A stretch of 64,000 bases of DNA from Bacteroidales bacterium UBA5287. Its GTDB lineage: Bacteria; Bacteroidota; Bacteroidia; Bacteroidales; Dysgonomonadaceae. Location: positions 172,331-236,330 of the forward strand of contig DHSL01000017.1 of NCBI GenBank assembly GCA_002411345.1, in the 5' to 3' direction. Below the pieces are notes generated by a model. The model was not told the DNA's origin, did no database searches, and was given only the letters and a program-made list of their open reading frames with translations. The translations under genes and the position numbers were made by a program. Below are positions 37,487 through 48,202 of the stretch, piece after piece. Positions within the stretch are counted from its first letter, which is position 1; each line of letters opens with the position of its first letter.

Positions 37487-39745
37487 ATGGTATTCGATTT
37501 AGAAATGATTCGCAAAGTATATTCCACACTTCCTCAACGAATTAAGGAAGCCCGTGATATATTGAATCGCCCCCTGACATTAACAGAAAAGATACTATTT
37601 TCGCACCTTTCACCCGGTGTGATTTTGGCAGATTATAAACGCGCAACAGATTACGTAGATTTTGCTCCGGATAGGGTAGCCATGCAAGATGCAACAGCTC
37701 AGATGGCATTACTCCAGTTGATGAATTCAGGTAGAACAAGTGTTGCCGTACCTTCAACAGTACATTGTGACCATTTGATTCAAGCATATAAAGATGCTGA
37801 AACCGATTTAAGCAATGCAAAAGTCACGAATAAGGAAGTATACGATTTTCTAAAAGACGTATCCAATAAGTACGGCATCGGTTTTTGGAAGCCAGGTGCC
37901 GGAATTATCCATCAGGTAGTTTTGGAGAACTATGCCTTTCCCGGCGGGATGATGGTAGGAACAGATTCTCACACCCCCAATGCCGGAGGACTTGGTATGA
38001 TAGCCATTGGAGTAGGCGGTGCCGATGCCGTTGATGTGATGGCCGGATTACCATGGGAGTTAAAGATGCCAAAGATCATAGGAGTAAAATTAACCGGTAA
38101 GCTTTCCGGTTGGGCCTCTCCAAAAGATATTATTTTGAAGTTAGCAGGAATTCTTACAGTCAAAGGAGGAACAAACGCCATAATAGAATATTTTGGTGAA
38201 GGAGTTCAGACACTCTCTGCCACCGGAAAAGGAACTATTTGTAATATGGGAGCAGAAGTAGGAGCAACCACTTCCATATTTCCATTTGACGAAAAGTCCG
38301 CCATATATTTAGAAGGAACAGGACGTGAAGAAGTCTCCAATGAAGCGAGAAAAATCATGGAACACCTTCAAGCAGATAAAGAAGTAATTGACAATCCCGA
38401 GAAATATTACGATCAGTTAATAGAGATCAATCTTTCCCAGCTCGAGCCCCATATTAACGGCCCCTTTACTCCAGACGCAGCATATACCATTTCAGAGTTT
38501 AAAGAAGCCGTAATCAAAAACGGTTACCCACGCAAGATGGAAGTAGGACTGATAGGTTCCTGCACCAATTCCTCATACGAAGACCTTACCCGTGCAGCAT
38601 CAGTTGTGAGTAACGCTAAAAAAGACGGATTAACCGTAAAGGCACAGTTTCTTATTAATCCCGGGTCGGAGCAAGTTAGATACACCGCCGAGCGCGATGG
38701 AATTTTGAAAGAATTTGAAGAAGTCGGCGCAGTGATCATTGCAAATGCCTGCGGACCCTGTATTGGCCAGTGGAAGCGCGAAGACGACAATAACGACCGT
38801 GTCAATTCCATTGTCACCTCATTTAATAGAAATTTTGCCAAAAGAAACGACGGCAATCCCAACACCCATGCATTTGTCGCCTCCCCCGAGCTAGTCGCCG
38901 CGCTTACCATTTCCGGAGATTTATGTTTCAATCCCCTCACCGACACCCTTGAGAATGATAAAGGAGAAAAGGTGAAATTATCAGAGCCAAAAGGATATGA
39001 AATGCCCCCAAGCGGTTTTGAGGTAAAGGATCCCGGTTATTTAGCCCCATCAGAAGATGGTCAAAATGTAGAAATTACTATTGACCCCAACTCCAAGCGA
39101 CTACAAAAATTATCACCCTTCCCAGCCTGGGATGGAAACGATTATATTGATTTACCCCTACTAATTAAAGTAAAAGGCAAATGCACCACAGACCATATAT
39201 CTATGGCCGGAACCTGGTTACGTTATCGCGGTCATTTGGACAATATATCCAATAACATGTTAATCGGCGCAGTCAATTCGTTTAACGACGAAACCAATAA
39301 AGTATTGAATCCCGAAACACTTCAGTACGATGCCGTACCCGAATTAGCACGTAAATTCAAGTCCGTCGGAATTGGCTCAGTCGTAGTAGCCGAAGAAAAC
39401 TATGGCGAAGGCTCCAGTCGCGAGCACGCCGCCATGGAGCCCCGTCATTTAAATGTGAAAGTCATATTAGTAAAGTCATTCGCCCGCATTCACGAGACAA
39501 ATCTGAAAAAGCAAGGCATGCTTGCCCTCACTTTTGTAAACAAAGAAGATTACAATAAAATTCAAGAACGTGACACCATCAGTATTGTCGGACTCACCAA
39601 TTTCAGTCCCGGTAAAACCCTGAAAGTAATATTACATCATATTGACGGCACAGCCCAAGAGTTTGAAGCAGCCCATACCTATAATGAGCAGCAAATAGAA
39701 TGGTTCAAAGCCGGCAGCGCATTAAATTATATGAAGAAGAAATAA
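37487..39745 (+). CDS. Aconitate hydratase (mitochondrial-type)
   Basis: 752 residues, the length and motif set of the mitochondrial-type aconitase rather than AcnA (about 890) or AcnB. The [4Fe-4S] ligands are in [11 protein letters not shown] and [38 protein letters not shown] and [16 protein letters not shown] are active-site segments. It converts citrate to isocitrate. It heads a three-gene cluster with citrate synthase and isocitrate dehydrogenase, 44 and 6 bases apart. Codons ending in C are more frequent here than in the neighbouring nuo genes. Confidence 0.94.
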   Translation: MVFDLEMIRKVYSTLPQRIKEARDILNRPLTLTEKILFSHLSPGVILADYKRATDYVDFAPDRVAMQDATAQMALLQLMNSGRTSVAVPSTVHCDHLIQAYKDAETDLSNAKVTNKEVYDFLKDVSNKYGIGFWKPGAGIIHQVVLENYAFPGGMMVGTDSHTPNAGGLGMIAIGVGGADAVDVMAGLPWELKMPKIIGVKLTGKLSGWASPKDIILKLAGILTVKGGTNAIIEYFGEGVQTLSATGKGTICNMGAEVGATTSIFPFDEKSAIYLEGTGREEVSNEARKIMEHLQADKEVIDNPEKYYDQLIEINLSQLEPHINGPFTPDAAYTISEFKEAVIKNGYPRKMEVGLIGSCTNSSYEDLTRAASVVSNAKKDGLTVKAQFLINPGSEQVRYTAERDGILKEFEEVGAVIIANACGPCIGQWKREDDNNDRVNSIVTSFNRNFAKRNDGNPNTHAFVASPELVAALTISGDLCFNPLTDTLENDKGEKVKLSEPKGYEMPPSGFEVKDPGYLAPSEDGQNVEITIDPNSKRLQKLSPFPAWDGNDYIDLPLLIKVKGKCTTDHISMAGTWLRYRGHLDNISNNMLIGAVNSFNDETNKVLNPETLQYDAVPELARKFKSVGIGSVVVAEENYGEGSSREHAAMEPRHLNVKVILVKSFARIHETNLKKQGMLALTFVNKEDYNKIQERDTISIVGLTNFSPGKTLKVILHHIDGTAQEFEAAHTYNEQQIEWFKAGSALNYMKKK

Positions 39746-39789
39746 AGATAACATAATATAAACCAATCAATTAAAATCAATTTAAGCAA

Positions 39790-41142
39790 ATGAATAACGA
39801 ACACTTACTTTATAAACTATCAGAGTCCATTAAAAGAACCAGTAAAATAGACAAAGAACTATTTACTAAAATGGGAGTCAAGCGCGGATTACGTAATGAA
39901 GATCATACAGGTGTTCTAGTAGGTTTAACCCGAGTAGCAGATGTGGTTGGTTATGAGAGGCTTGATGATGGATCATTAAAGGCTATTCCCGGTAAGCTTA
40001 TGTACAGAGGACTAGATGTAGAAGAACTGGTACATGGTATTCAAAGTGAAAACCGATTAGGATTTGAAGAAACCGCATATTTGATACTCTCCGGTACGCT
40101 GCCAGATAGTGAAGAACTCGCCGCGTTTCATACTCTACTTACCACCACTATGCCATTAGAGCATAAAGCCATGATGAGTATTTTAGCATTGCAAGGCAAG
40201 AACATTATGAATATTCTTTCGCGCAGTGTTTTAGACCTATATAACTACGACGACGATCCCGATTCCATTACAAGAGATAATCTTATCAGTCAGTCCATCA
40301 ATCTTATATCCAAGTTTCCCACTATCATTGCATACGCCTATCAAGTATTGCGTCATTCAGAATTCGGACGATCATTACATATTCGTCATCCAAAAGAAGA
40401 ATTATCCGTAGCCGAGAACTTTCTTTATATGATGAGAGGTCCCGGTAGGTATACCGAATTAGATGTGAGAATCCTTGACTTAGCATTGATTCTCCATGCC
40501 GATCACGGAGGAGGAAACAACTCAACATTTTCTGTAAGAGTAACAAGTTCAACAGAGACAGACACCTATTCAGCTATTGCAGCCGGTATTGGTTCTTTGA
40601 AAGGTCCACTTCACGGAGGCGCAAACATTATGGTCGTCGCCATGTTAGAAGAGATGAAAGCAAACATAAAAGATTGGACAAGTCAGAAAGAATTAGATTC
40701 CTATTTGTTGAAGATATTGAACAAAGAAGCATTTGACAAAAGCGGTTTGATTTATGGTATTGGTCATGCCGTTTATACGATTAGCGATCCACGCGCATTA
40801 TTATTAAAAGAAATGGCCAAAGATCTTGCCAAGGAAAAAGGTCGTGAAAAAGAGTTTGCCTTTCTTGAGTTGATAGAAGACAGAGCCGTGAAAGTATTTA
40901 TGGATTACAAAGGAAAAGATGCCAAGCAAACCTGTATCAATGTCGATTTCTATTCCGGATTTGTGTATGATGCAATTGGCTTACCGAAAGACGTGTTCAC
41001 CCCATTGTTTGCCATGGCCCGTATTGTTGGTTGGTCCGCTCACCGCATAGAAGAATTGAACTTCAGCAGTAAGCGTATTATTCGTCCTGCATACAGGAAT
41101 GTCCGTGAGCTGCAATCATTTATTCCTATTAGTGAAAGATAA
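39790..41142 (+). CDS. gltA: Citrate synthase
   Basis: 450 residues. Catalytic positions are seen in HADHGGGNNSTFSVRV, LKGPLHGGANIMVV, GIGHAVYTISDPRA and the Asp of INVDFYSGFVYDAIG. The N-terminal extension (residues 1-60) makes it longer than the E. coli enzyme, and NSTFSVRVTSST is typical of the Bacteroidetes form. It condenses acetyl-CoA and oxaloacetate. Its place between aconitase and isocitrate dehydrogenase fits synthesis of 2-oxoglutarate rather than a full cycle. Confidence 0.94.
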   Translation: MNNEHLLYKLSESIKRTSKIDKELFTKMGVKRGLRNEDHTGVLVGLTRVADVVGYERLDDGSLKAIPGKLMYRGLDVEELVHGIQSENRLGFEETAYLILSGTLPDSEELAAFHTLLTTTMPLEHKAMMSILALQGKNIMNILSRSVLDLYNYDDDPDSITRDNLISQSINLISKFPTIIAYAYQVLRHSEFGRSLHIRHPKEELSVAENFLYMMRGPGRYTELDVRILDLALILHADHGGGNNSTFSVRVTSSTETDTYSAIAAGIGSLKGPLHGGANIMVVAMLEEMKANIKDWTSQKELDSYLLKILNKEAFDKSGLIYGIGHAVYTISDPRALLLKEMAKDLAKEKGREKEFAFLELIEDRAVKVFMDYKGKDAKQTCINVDFYSGFVYDAIGLPKDVFTPLFAMARIVGWSAHRIEELNFSSKRIIRPAYRNVRELQSFIPISER

Positions 41143-41148
41143 AAAAAT

Positions 41149-42372
41149 ATGCAAAAGATAAAAATAGCAAACCCCATTGTAGAGTTAGATGGGGATGAGA
41201 TGACTCGTATCATTTGGAAATTCATTAAAGACCAGCTCATTCTTCCCTATCTTGATTTAGACATCAAGTATTATGATTTGAGTATTCAGAACCGTGATTT
41301 GACCAATGATCAAGTCACTATTGATGCCGCCGAAGCAATCAATAAATATAATGTAGGCATAAAATGTGCCACCATCACTCCCGATGAAGCCCGTGTGAAG
41401 GAGTTCAGTTTGAAGAAGATGTGGAAATCCCCCAACGGTACCATCAGGAATATTGTTGGAGGAACCGTTTTTCGTGAGCCCATTATCTGTTCAAATGTAC
41501 CCCGATATGTTCAAGGCTGGACCAAGCCAATTATTATTGGCAGGCATGCCTTTGGCGATCAGTATAAAGCCACCGATAAAGTCATAAAAGGCAAAGGCAC
41601 ATTACGGATGACCTTTACGAATGATAACGGTGAGGAGCAAAGTTGGGAAGTTTACAAATTCGAAGGCGATGGAGTAGCGATGACAATGTACAACACCGAT
41701 GAGTCCATTTATGGATTTGCCCGATCGTCCTTTCAAATGGCATTAACGAAGAAATACCCATTGTATCTTTCCACCAAAAACACCATTTTGAAAGCCTATG
41801 ACGGTCGTTTCAAAGACATCTTTCAAGAAGTCTATGAAAAAGAGTTTAAGAACCATTTTGAGCAGTCCGGTCTCACCTACGAACATCGTTTGATAGACGA
41901 CATGGTAGCCTCCGCGATGAAGTGGAACGGCGGATTTGTCTGGGCCTGTAAAAATTATGACGGAGATGTCCAGTCCGATACCGTAGCCCAAGGATTTGGT
42001 TCCTTAGGCATGATGTCATCCGTGTTAGTCACACCCGACGGCAAGACTGTAGAAGCCGAAGCCGCCCACGGGACAGTAACCCGTCATTATCGTCAACACC
42101 AGCAAGGAAAAGAAACCTCCACCAACCCCATTGCCTCTATCTTTGCCTGGACCCGAGGACTCGAGCATCGAGGAAAACTAGACAATAATCAAGCTTTGAT
42201 TCAGTTCTGTAATAAATTAGAGCAAGTCTGTATTTCGACAGTAGAAGGAGGAGAGATGACCAAAGATTTAGCAGTTCTTGTTTACGGCAATGAAAATATT
42301 GAAGGAAAATATTTAACAACACAAGAATTTTTAGCCGCATTAAAGCGTAATTTGGAAAAAGTCATAAACTGA
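41149..42372 (+). CDS. icd: NADP-dependent isocitrate dehydrogenase (eukaryotic type)
   Basis: 407 residues. The sequence is of the homodimeric eukaryotic-type family: [20 protein letters not shown] near the N-terminus, [12 protein letters not shown], the substrate loop [31 protein letters not shown] and [20 protein letters not shown]. It makes 2-oxoglutarate and NADPH. It begins 6 bases after the citrate synthase stop, so translation is probably coupled. A terminator hairpin follows at 42431. Confidence 0.94.
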   Translation: MQKIKIANPIVELDGDEMTRIIWKFIKDQLILPYLDLDIKYYDLSIQNRDLTNDQVTIDAAEAINKYNVGIKCATITPDEARVKEFSLKKMWKSPNGTIRNIVGGTVFREPIICSNVPRYVQGWTKPIIIGRHAFGDQYKATDKVIKGKGTLRMTFTNDNGEEQSWEVYKFEGDGVAMTMYNTDESIYGFARSSFQMALTKKYPLYLSTKNTILKAYDGRFKDIFQEVYEKEFKNHFEQSGLTYEHRLIDDMVASAMKWNGGFVWACKNYDGDVQSDTVAQGFGSLGMMSSVLVTPDGKTVEAEAAHGTVTRHYRQHQQGKETSTNPIASIFAWTRGLEHRGKLDNNQALIQFCNKLEQVCISTVEGGEMTKDLAVLVYGNENIEGKYLTTQEFLAALKRNLEKVIN

Positions 42373-42430
42373 GATCATCAATAATGAAAACCATCAGTTA
42401 AGGCAAAATTCAAGATTAATATTAAAAATT

Positions 42431-42475
42431 AAACGGAGGAACGATCGATTTATCGTCACTCCGTTTTGTTTTTTG
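42431..42475 (+). terminator. Terminator after icd
   Basis: Outer stem AAACGGAG (42431-42438) with CTCCGTTT (42459-42466) and inner stem ACGAT/ATCGT, then TGTTTTTTG. Confidence 0.75.
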
Positions 42476-42498
42476 ATTACCATTTTCAGTAAAATTTG

Positions 42499-42620
42499 AG
42501 TCGGACCATAGTCGGAGGTATAACGGAGCTGACTCGGACCATCCTCGGACCATCCTCGGACCATTCTCGGAGGTGACTCGGAGCATCCTCGGAGGTGACT
42601 CGGAGCATCCTCGGAGGAAT
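42499..42620. repeat. Tandem array of eleven 11-base units
   Basis: Units start at 42499, 42510, 42521 (12 bases), 42533, 42544, 42555, 42566, 42577, 42588, 42599 and 42610. The core is CTCGGA followed by a variable five bases: ccatc, ccatc, ccatt, ggtga, gcatc, ggtga, gcatc, ggaat. The last units alternate as a 22-base higher-order repeat. The array lies between icd and the convergent aguB gene, just past the icd terminator. A related but more degenerate array is at 4043-4097. Open frames through it on the minus strand are by-products of the repeat. Confidence 0.85.
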
Positions 42621-42661
42621 GTGACCATAAATTTACAAAAAAAGAGATAATTTGCATTATC

Positions 42662-43537
42662 TCAATCTCTGAATCTTTTGTTTAGATCATCATAATTATC
42701 TATTCGTCTATCTCGAAGAAAAGGCCACCATCGTCGCACATTTTCAGTACGAGTACGATCAATATCGATAATTTCCATTTCCTCCATATCATTAGACCCC
42801 TGATAAATCATTTCCCCTTGAGGTCCGCATACAAAGCTGTTACCCCAGAAAGTGATTCCCCCCGTCTGATTCGATGGATCCGGTTCGAAGCCCACCCTGT
42901 TCACCGCGATTACAGGAATACCGTTTGCCACCGCGTGTCCCCGTTGCACCGTTATCCAAGCATTAAGCTGTCGTTTTTTTTCCTCCTCGCTATCGCTGCT
43001 TTCCCATCCGATAGCAGTAGGGTAGATGAGCACTTCAGCCCCAGCCAGCGCCATTAGTCTTGCAGCCTCAGGATACCATTGGTCCCAGCACACCAGCACC
43101 CCCAGTTTCCCCACCGAAGTCCCGATAGGATGAAAACCCAAGTCGCCCGGTGTAAAATAGAATTTTTCGTAATAAGCCGGATCATCAGGGATATGCATTT
43201 TGCGATATTTCCCAACAATTTCACCCGTTTTTTCTATGACAACCGCAGTGTTATGATATAAACCAGCCGCCCGTTTTTCGAAAAGAGACAGCACTATCAC
43301 GACCCCAAGCTCTTTAGCCAGTCGCCCGAAATGATCAGTAGACGGTCCCGGAATTGTCTCCGCCAGGTCAAAGATATTCACATCTTCCGTTTGGCAAAAA
43401 TACAACCCATTATGTAGTTCTTGCAACACAATAAGTTCAGCACCCTTATCAGCAATTTGACGAATTTTTGTCGTCAATCGAGAAATATTATCTTCTCTAT
43501 TATCAGAATTAGTTTGTTGAATTATTCCCGTTTTCAT
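42662..43537 (-). CDS. aguB: N-carbamoylputrescine amidohydrolase
   Basis: 291 residues of the nitrilase fold. The Glu-Lys-Cys triad is visible in IVLQELHNGLYF, GKYRKMHIPDD and GVLVCWDQWYPEAARL. The NGLYFCQTED and HIPDDPAYYEKFYFTPGD segments are specific to the AguB branch. It converts N-carbamoylputrescine to putrescine, CO2 and ammonia. It lies 38 bases after aguA on the same strand, the enzyme before it in the pathway. Confidence 0.94.
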   Translation of the reverse strand: MKTGIIQQTNSDNREDNISRLTTKIRQIADKGAELIVLQELHNGLYFCQTEDVNIFDLAETIPGPSTDHFGRLAKELGVVIVLSLFEKRAAGLYHNTAVVIEKTGEIVGKYRKMHIPDDPAYYEKFYFTPGDLGFHPIGTSVGKLGVLVCWDQWYPEAARLMALAGAEVLIYPTAIGWESSDSEEEKKRQLNAWITVQRGHAVANGIPVIAVNRVGFEPDPSNQTGGITFWGNSFVCGPQGEMIYQGSNDMEEMEIIDIDRTRTENVRRWWPFLRDRRIDNYDDLNKRFRD

Positions 43538-43575
43538 TTTGTCGCCTTGTTACTATAAACAATTGAAATACAAAT

Positions 43576-44598
43576 CTACAAAAACCCCTCAGGGAATTGT
43601 ATTGTTATGCAGTGCAATGAACCATGCTGTTTTATGAGTGAGCCGCAGTCGATGCCAATAACCTCTCTGTCCGGGAACACCTTTTGCAAGATTGATTTTG
43701 CGATCATATCTTTTTCCGAGCCATAAAAAGGCAGTAATACAGCACCATTAATAATCAAGAAATTCGCGTAAGTCGCCGGTAGTCGTCCCCCATCCTCATA
43801 AACAGCATCAGCCATAGGCAATGCGATTAGTTCATACGGATTTCCGTCGACATCAGTGAACTCCTTTAGTTGTTCCTCCATTTTCTGGAGATCATTGAAA
43901 TGCAAATCCTTTTCGTCCTCACATTTCACATAAACTATAGTACGCTCATTACAAAAGCGAGCCAGTGTATCAATATGATTATCCGTGTCGTCACCCTCTA
44001 AAAAGCCATGATCAAGCCACAGAATATTTGTCACGCCGAAAGATTTTTTCAGGAATGCATCAATTTGTGGTTTCTCCATCGGTTGATTTCTGTTAGGAGC
44101 CAGCAAGCATTCCGTTGTAGTCATTAGCGTCCCATTACCATCCGTTTCTATTGACCCCCCCTCAAGGATAAAGTCAAGCAGATTTTCATACACGACATCC
44201 TTTTGGAAAGTTTCCAGTTCGTATAGTTTCCGTGTAATCCTGTTATCGTGATTAGCCGGGAATTTTAATCCCCATGCATTAAATCCGAAATCAGCAATTG
44301 TCGGCTTATCGTTGATAAACAACGAAATAGCCCCATGATCTCTCGCCCATGTATCGTTACTCTCAACGTTAACAAGGCGCAGATTTTTTTGTTCCTCTTC
44401 GTTAAAAAAGTTGATTATCTCCTTTTCAACGGGACAAACTATCAGAAGTTTTTCCCGTTTAAGAATTTCTTTAGCGATTGCAACGTAACACTCCGTAACC
44501 TCGTCAATTATTTCACTCCAATCCGTACCGATATGCGGCCAAGTCAGTTGCACCCCACTTTGTCGGAACCATTCAGGTGGAAAAATTATACCAGGCAT
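43576..44598 (-). CDS. aguA: Agmatine deiminase
   Basis: 340 residues of the guanidino-group-modifying fold. Substrate and catalytic motifs are SNDTWARDHGAIS, ILEGGSIETDGNGTLMTT, WLDHGFLEGDDTDNHIDTLA and the C-terminal catalytic Cys in KQHGSLHCITIQFP. It deiminates agmatine to N-carbamoylputrescine. The stop of lpxA lies only 3 bases upstream of its ATG, so the polyamine pair is transcribed with the lipid A genes. Confidence 0.94.
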   Translation of the reverse strand: MPGIIFPPEWFRQSGVQLTWPHIGTDWSEIIDEVTECYVAIAKEILKREKLLIVCPVEKEIINFFNEEEQKNLRLVNVESNDTWARDHGAISLFINDKPTIADFGFNAWGLKFPANHDNRITRKLYELETFQKDVVYENLLDFILEGGSIETDGNGTLMTTTECLLAPNRNQPMEKPQIDAFLKKSFGVTNILWLDHGFLEGDDTDNHIDTLARFCNERTIVYVKCEDEKDLHFNDLQKMEEQLKEFTDVDGNPYELIALPMADAVYEDGGRLPATYANFLIINGAVLLPFYGSEKDMIAKSILQKVFPDREVIGIDCGSLIKQHGSLHCITIQFPEGFL

Positions 44599-44601
44599 TA
44601 T

Positions 44602-45390
44602 TTATCCCTCCATATTACCTCGAACAATTCCCCTGCTTGAAGAGCGAATAAAATTAATTATTATTGCTCTATCATCGCTTTCCGGAAGTTCGTTTTCTAT
44701 TCTTTCAATTGCTTGCGTTGTGTTATAACCAGCTTGATACAAATATCTATAAATCTCTTGAATAGAATTTATTTGTTCACTGGTAAAACCACGACGACGC
44801 AGTCCCACGATGTTAAGTCCCACATAAACAATAGGATCACGACCTATTAACACATAAGGAGGGATATCTTTGGTCACTTTTGATCCACCTTGAATCATAA
44901 CATGAGCACCAATTTTTGTGAATTGATGAACCATTGTACCACCACTTAAAATAGCGTAATTGTCGATTTCCACTTCACCAGCCAATTGTGTGGCATTACC
45001 TAAAATTACATGATCATTAATAACACAATCATGAGCCACATGGCTATAAGCCATTATCAGGCAATCTTTCCCAACAATAGAACAACCTTTTGAGGCAGTA
45101 CCTCTGTTCACTGTCGCACATTCTCTTACTACTGTTCTGTCGCCGACAACAGCAACAGACTCTTCACCTACAAATTTCAGATCTTGTGGTACCCCAGCTA
45201 TTGTCGCGTGTGGAAATATTTTACAGTCCTTACCGATACGAGATCCGTAAAGTACTGTAGCTTGTGTCATTATATGTGTTCCGTCGCCAATTTCAACATT
45301 ATTATCGATAAAAGCGAAAGGATCTACAATTACGTTGTTACCCAATTTTGCATCAGGATGAATATATGCTAAAGGAGAAATAGAATTCAT
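44602..45390 (-). CDS. lpxA: UDP-N-acetylglucosamine acyltransferase
   Basis: 262 residues with the left-handed beta-helix hexapeptide repeats (ISPLAYIHPDAKLGNNVIVD onward). The catalytic His is in MAYSHVAHDCVI, and MVHQFTKIGAHVMIQGGSKV and GLNIVGLRRRGF are LpxA markers. It transfers 3-hydroxyacyl chains from ACP to UDP-GlcNAc, the first lipid A step. It lies 18 bases after lpxC-fabZ. Confidence 0.95.
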   Translation of the reverse strand: MNSISPLAYIHPDAKLGNNVIVDPFAFIDNNVEIGDGTHIMTQATVLYGSRIGKDCKIFPHATIAGVPQDLKFVGEESVAVVGDRTVVRECATVNRGTASKGCSIVGKDCLIMAYSHVAHDCVINDHVILGNATQLAGEVEIDNYAILSGGTMVHQFTKIGAHVMIQGGSKVTKDIPPYVLIGRDPIVYVGLNIVGLRRRGFTSEQINSIQEIYRYLYQAGYNTTQAIERIENELPESDDRAIIINFIRSSSRGIVRGNMEG

Positions 45391-45408
45391 TATTGAAAAT
45401 TACTGATA

Positions 45409-46791
45409 TTATTTATTTTTTATTATTTGCGCTGTGAAATTAGCTTCTGAAACCACTTTATCACCTATGAAAGCAAGTCCCCTCATAGTCGCGATTCCTC
45501 TTCTTATTTCGCTGCTGAGTTCAACACGGAAAATAATTGTATCCCCCGGCACCACTTTTTGACGAAATTTGACATCGTCAATTTTCATAAAGTACGTAGA
45601 ATATTTTTCCGGTTCATCCAGTGTAGAAAGCACCAGTAACCCACCGGTCTGTGCCATCGCCTCCACCTGTAAAACTCCCGGCATAACCGGTTCTTGAGGA
45701 AAATGTCCTGTAAAGAACGGCTCATTTGTCGTAACGTTTTTTACACCAACGATATAGTTCTCCGTCATTTTTATGATTTTATCCACCATTAAGAAAGGAT
45801 ATCTGTGAGGTAACAATTCGCGGATCCTGTTAATATCCATTATTGGCTCCTCCATTGGATCATAAATAGGCGGTTGCACTTCATGCAATCGAAGTTCCTT
45901 ACGAATAAGTCTTGAAAGTTTGTTATTTATTCCGTGTCCAGGTTTAGTAGCAATGATTCTCCCCTGAATAGGTTTTCCAATGAGAGACATATCCCCAATT
46001 ATGTCAAGAAGTTTATGTCTTGCCGGTTCGTTAGGGAATGCTATTGCCCTATGATTGAGATATCCCAGTTCTTTTGCATTTTGTCTTGGAACATTCAGTT
46101 CGTCAGCTAATTCATCCAGTTCAGGTTGTGAAAGTTCCCTTTCATAAATCACTATCGCATTATCCAGGTCCCCCCCTTTTATCAGTCCCGCTTTTCTCAA
46201 AGCCTGAACTTCTCGTACAAAAACGAAAGTACGAGCAGGAGCTATTTCTTTTTCGAAATCATTGATATCATCCAGTGTAGCCGATTGATTAGGGATATAT
46301 TTAGAGTCAAATTCTATAAAAGAATTCACGCAGAACCCATCATCAGGCAGCATAATAAGTTTAGAACCCGTTTCCGGATCTTTCACTTCTATTTTTTTGC
46401 GAACAATATAAAAATCCTTGTCCTTATCCTGTTCCACGAACCCTGTTTCTTTTATTTTTTTCACATACTCTATTGAGCTGCCATCAAGAATAGGAAGTTC
46501 AGAAGCATTTATTTCGATGAGGCAATTATCTATACCCAAAGCATATAATGCCGCAAGTGCGTGTTCAACCGTACTTACTGTAACATCGTTAGTACCTAAA
46601 ACCGTACCGCGAGTTGTGTTAACAACATTTTCCGCTAACGCATTTATAACAGGTTTATCCTCTAAGTCTATTCGTTGAAATCTATAACCGTGATTTACCG
46701 GTGCGGGATTAAATGTAGCTGTTATTTCCAGTCCGGTGTGGAGCCCCTTCCCTTTTAGGGTAAAGCTTCCGGCTAATGTAGTCTGTTTCAC
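45409..46791 (-). CDS. lpxC-fabZ: Bifunctional LpxC deacetylase / FabZ dehydratase
   Basis: 460 residues. LpxC (residues 1-305) deacetylates UDP-3-O-acyl-GlcNAc. Its zinc ligands are the His of STVEHALAALYALG and the His/Asp of PARHKLLDIIGDMSL, and GHGINNKLSR closes the site. FabZ (residues about 315-460) dehydrates 3-hydroxyacyl-ACP, with catalytic His and Glu in TGHFPQEPVMPGVLQVEAMA. The fusion is a Bacteroidetes trait. Both active sites are intact. Confidence 0.96.
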   Translation of the reverse strand: MKQTTLAGSFTLKGKGLHTGLEITATFNPAPVNHGYRFQRIDLEDKPVINALAENVVNTTRGTVLGTNDVTVSTVEHALAALYALGIDNCLIEINASELPILDGSSIEYVKKIKETGFVEQDKDKDFYIVRKKIEVKDPETGSKLIMLPDDGFCVNSFIEFDSKYIPNQSATLDDINDFEKEIAPARTFVFVREVQALRKAGLIKGGDLDNAIVIYERELSQPELDELADELNVPRQNAKELGYLNHRAIAFPNEPARHKLLDIIGDMSLIGKPIQGRIIATKPGHGINNKLSRLIRKELRLHEVQPPIYDPMEEPIMDINRIRELLPHRYPFLMVDKIIKMTENYIVGVKNVTTNEPFFTGHFPQEPVMPGVLQVEAMAQTGGLLVLSTLDEPEKYSTYFMKIDDVKFRQKVVPGDTIIFRVELSSEIRRGIATMRGLAFIGDKVVSEANFTAQIIKNK

Positions 46792-46888
46792 TCTATAAAT
46801 GTTTTTTGTTGAATTTTAAATATTCTGCAAAGATACATCAAATCATTGATTTAGGGAAGAATTTTTTTGACAGATTGCCAAAGTCACG

Positions 46889-47938
46889 TTATGCCTCAAG
46901 TTTCTTCTTAAGTTCAGCAACCTCTTTTTCAAGCGCATTCAGCTGTCGGTACATATCCGGAAGTTTTGGAATTATTATGCTTGATTTGAAATAGTTTTTC
47001 ACTCCAAATGCCGGTGTACCAATAATTTGCGAATCCTCTTTTATGTTGCTTATTATTCCCGATTGCGCACCTATCTGCACATTATTCCCAATATTTATAT
47101 GTCCACCAAGTCCCACTTGTCCCCCAAACACACAGTTTTCTCCAACTTTAGTAGATCCAGCGATTCCTGTTTGCGCAGCCATCACTGTATTTTTACCAAT
47201 CTCGCAATTATGTGCAATTTGTATGAGGTTATCCAGCTTTACGCCCTGACGAATTATGGTAGAACCCATTACAGCACGGTCGATGGTTGTATTAGCACCT
47301 ATCTCAATATCATTTTCAAGAATTACGTTTCCCAACTGAGGGATTTTATTGTAAATATCACCCTCGTGACTAAAGCCGAATCCATCGCCACCAATAACAA
47401 CTCCAGAATGAAGAATGCAATTATCTCCAATCACACAATCGTGATAAACCTTTACACCAGGGTAAAGCGTAACATTGTTTCCAATGGTTACATTATCGCC
47501 GATATAAACTTGCGGATATATTTTGCTGTTATTTCCAACAATTGCTTTTTCTCCAATGTATGCAAATGCTCCAACATAAGCATCTGTACCAATTTTAGCA
47601 GTAGGTGCAATATAGCTTAATTCTTCAATTCCTGTTTTATTTGGAGCCATAGCATTATTTGCCAATTGCAAGAGAGAAGTTAATGCCGCATAAGCATCCG
47701 GCACCTTTATTAATGTAGCTTTTATTTCGTTAGTTGGTACAAAGTCGTTATTTACCAGCACGATATCAGCCTGAGTTTCATAAATATAATGTGTATATTT
47801 TGGATTTGCAAGAAAAGTGATAGTACGTGGTTTTCCTTCTTCTATTTTTGAGAATGTTTCAATTTCTGTATTAGGATTACCGACCACTTCACCCTTTAGG
47901 AAATCGGCTATCTGTTTGGCTGTAAATATCATAATCAA
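46889..47938 (-). CDS. lpxD: UDP-3-O-acylglucosamine N-acyltransferase
   Basis: 349 residues. An N-terminal uridine-binding domain (residues 1-100; [35 protein letters not shown]) precedes hexapeptide repeats, with the catalytic His in [19 protein letters not shown], and a C-terminal helix ([20 protein letters not shown]). It starts the lpxD, lpxC-fabZ, lpxA, aguA, aguB series. The first Met-Ile could be skipped for the Met at residue 3. Confidence 0.95.
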   Translation of the reverse strand: MIMIFTAKQIADFLKGEVVGNPNTEIETFSKIEEGKPRTITFLANPKYTHYIYETQADIVLVNNDFVPTNEIKATLIKVPDAYAALTSLLQLANNAMAPNKTGIEELSYIAPTAKIGTDAYVGAFAYIGEKAIVGNNSKIYPQVYIGDNVTIGNNVTLYPGVKVYHDCVIGDNCILHSGVVIGGDGFGFSHEGDIYNKIPQLGNVILENDIEIGANTTIDRAVMGSTIIRQGVKLDNLIQIAHNCEIGKNTVMAAQTGIAGSTKVGENCVFGGQVGLGGHINIGNNVQIGAQSGIISNIKEDSQIIGTPAFGVKNYFKSSIIIPKLPDMYRQLNALEKEVAELKKKLEA

Positions 47939-48033
47939 TTTTATGTTTTAATTTTATGCAAATTAACAAAGAATTTCCTATATTATCAATTTTGATAGGA
48001 CTTAAATAGTTAAAAACAAAATAGGCTTGATTA

Positions 48034-48065
48034 TTTGTTTAAAAGAAAATAAAAGAGTAATTTTG
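48034..48065 (+). promoter_or_regulatory. Promoter of the tRNA-Pro gene
   Basis: TTTG at 48034-48037, a 20-base spacer and TAATTTTG at 48058-48065, both exact to the Bacteroidetes consensus, 12 bases before the tRNA. Confidence 0.75.
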
Positions 48066-48077
48066 CACTTCCTTTTT

Positions 48078-48153
48078 CGGGATGTAGCTCAGTCCGGTTT
48101 AGAGTACGCGTCTGGGGGGCGTGGGGTCGGAAGTTCGAATCTTCTCATCCCGA
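48078..48153 (+). tRNA. tRNA-Pro (anticodon GGG)
   Basis: The cloverleaf folds by hand. Acceptor CGGGATG pairs with CATCCCG, the D stem is GCTC/GAGT and the anticodon stem CGCGT/GCGTG has loop CTGGGGG with anticodon GGG. The T arm is GGAAG-TTCGAAT-CTTCT. The 3' CCA is not encoded. It reads proline CCC and CCU codons. It has its own promoter and terminator. It stands at the border between core genes and the accessory region. Confidence 0.9.
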
Positions 48154-48167
48154 CTAAAGAAAATAAA

Positions 48168-48202
48168 AGCAGTTGTCAGTAAAATGGTGGCTGCTTTTTT
48201 TT
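48168..48202 (+). terminator. Terminator after tRNA-Pro
   Basis: Stem AGCAG...CTGCT, extendable to 11 pairs with G-T wobbles, then a run of eight T. The following gap to 48721 (520 bases) has no gene I can support; it is AT-rich sequence with one hairpin at its end. Confidence 0.75.

Noticed and set aside
42394..42657. Two overlapping minus-strand open frames rich in Ser, Arg and Pro
   Set aside because: They are produced by the 11-base tandem array, which leaves all frames similar, and overlap the icd terminator.
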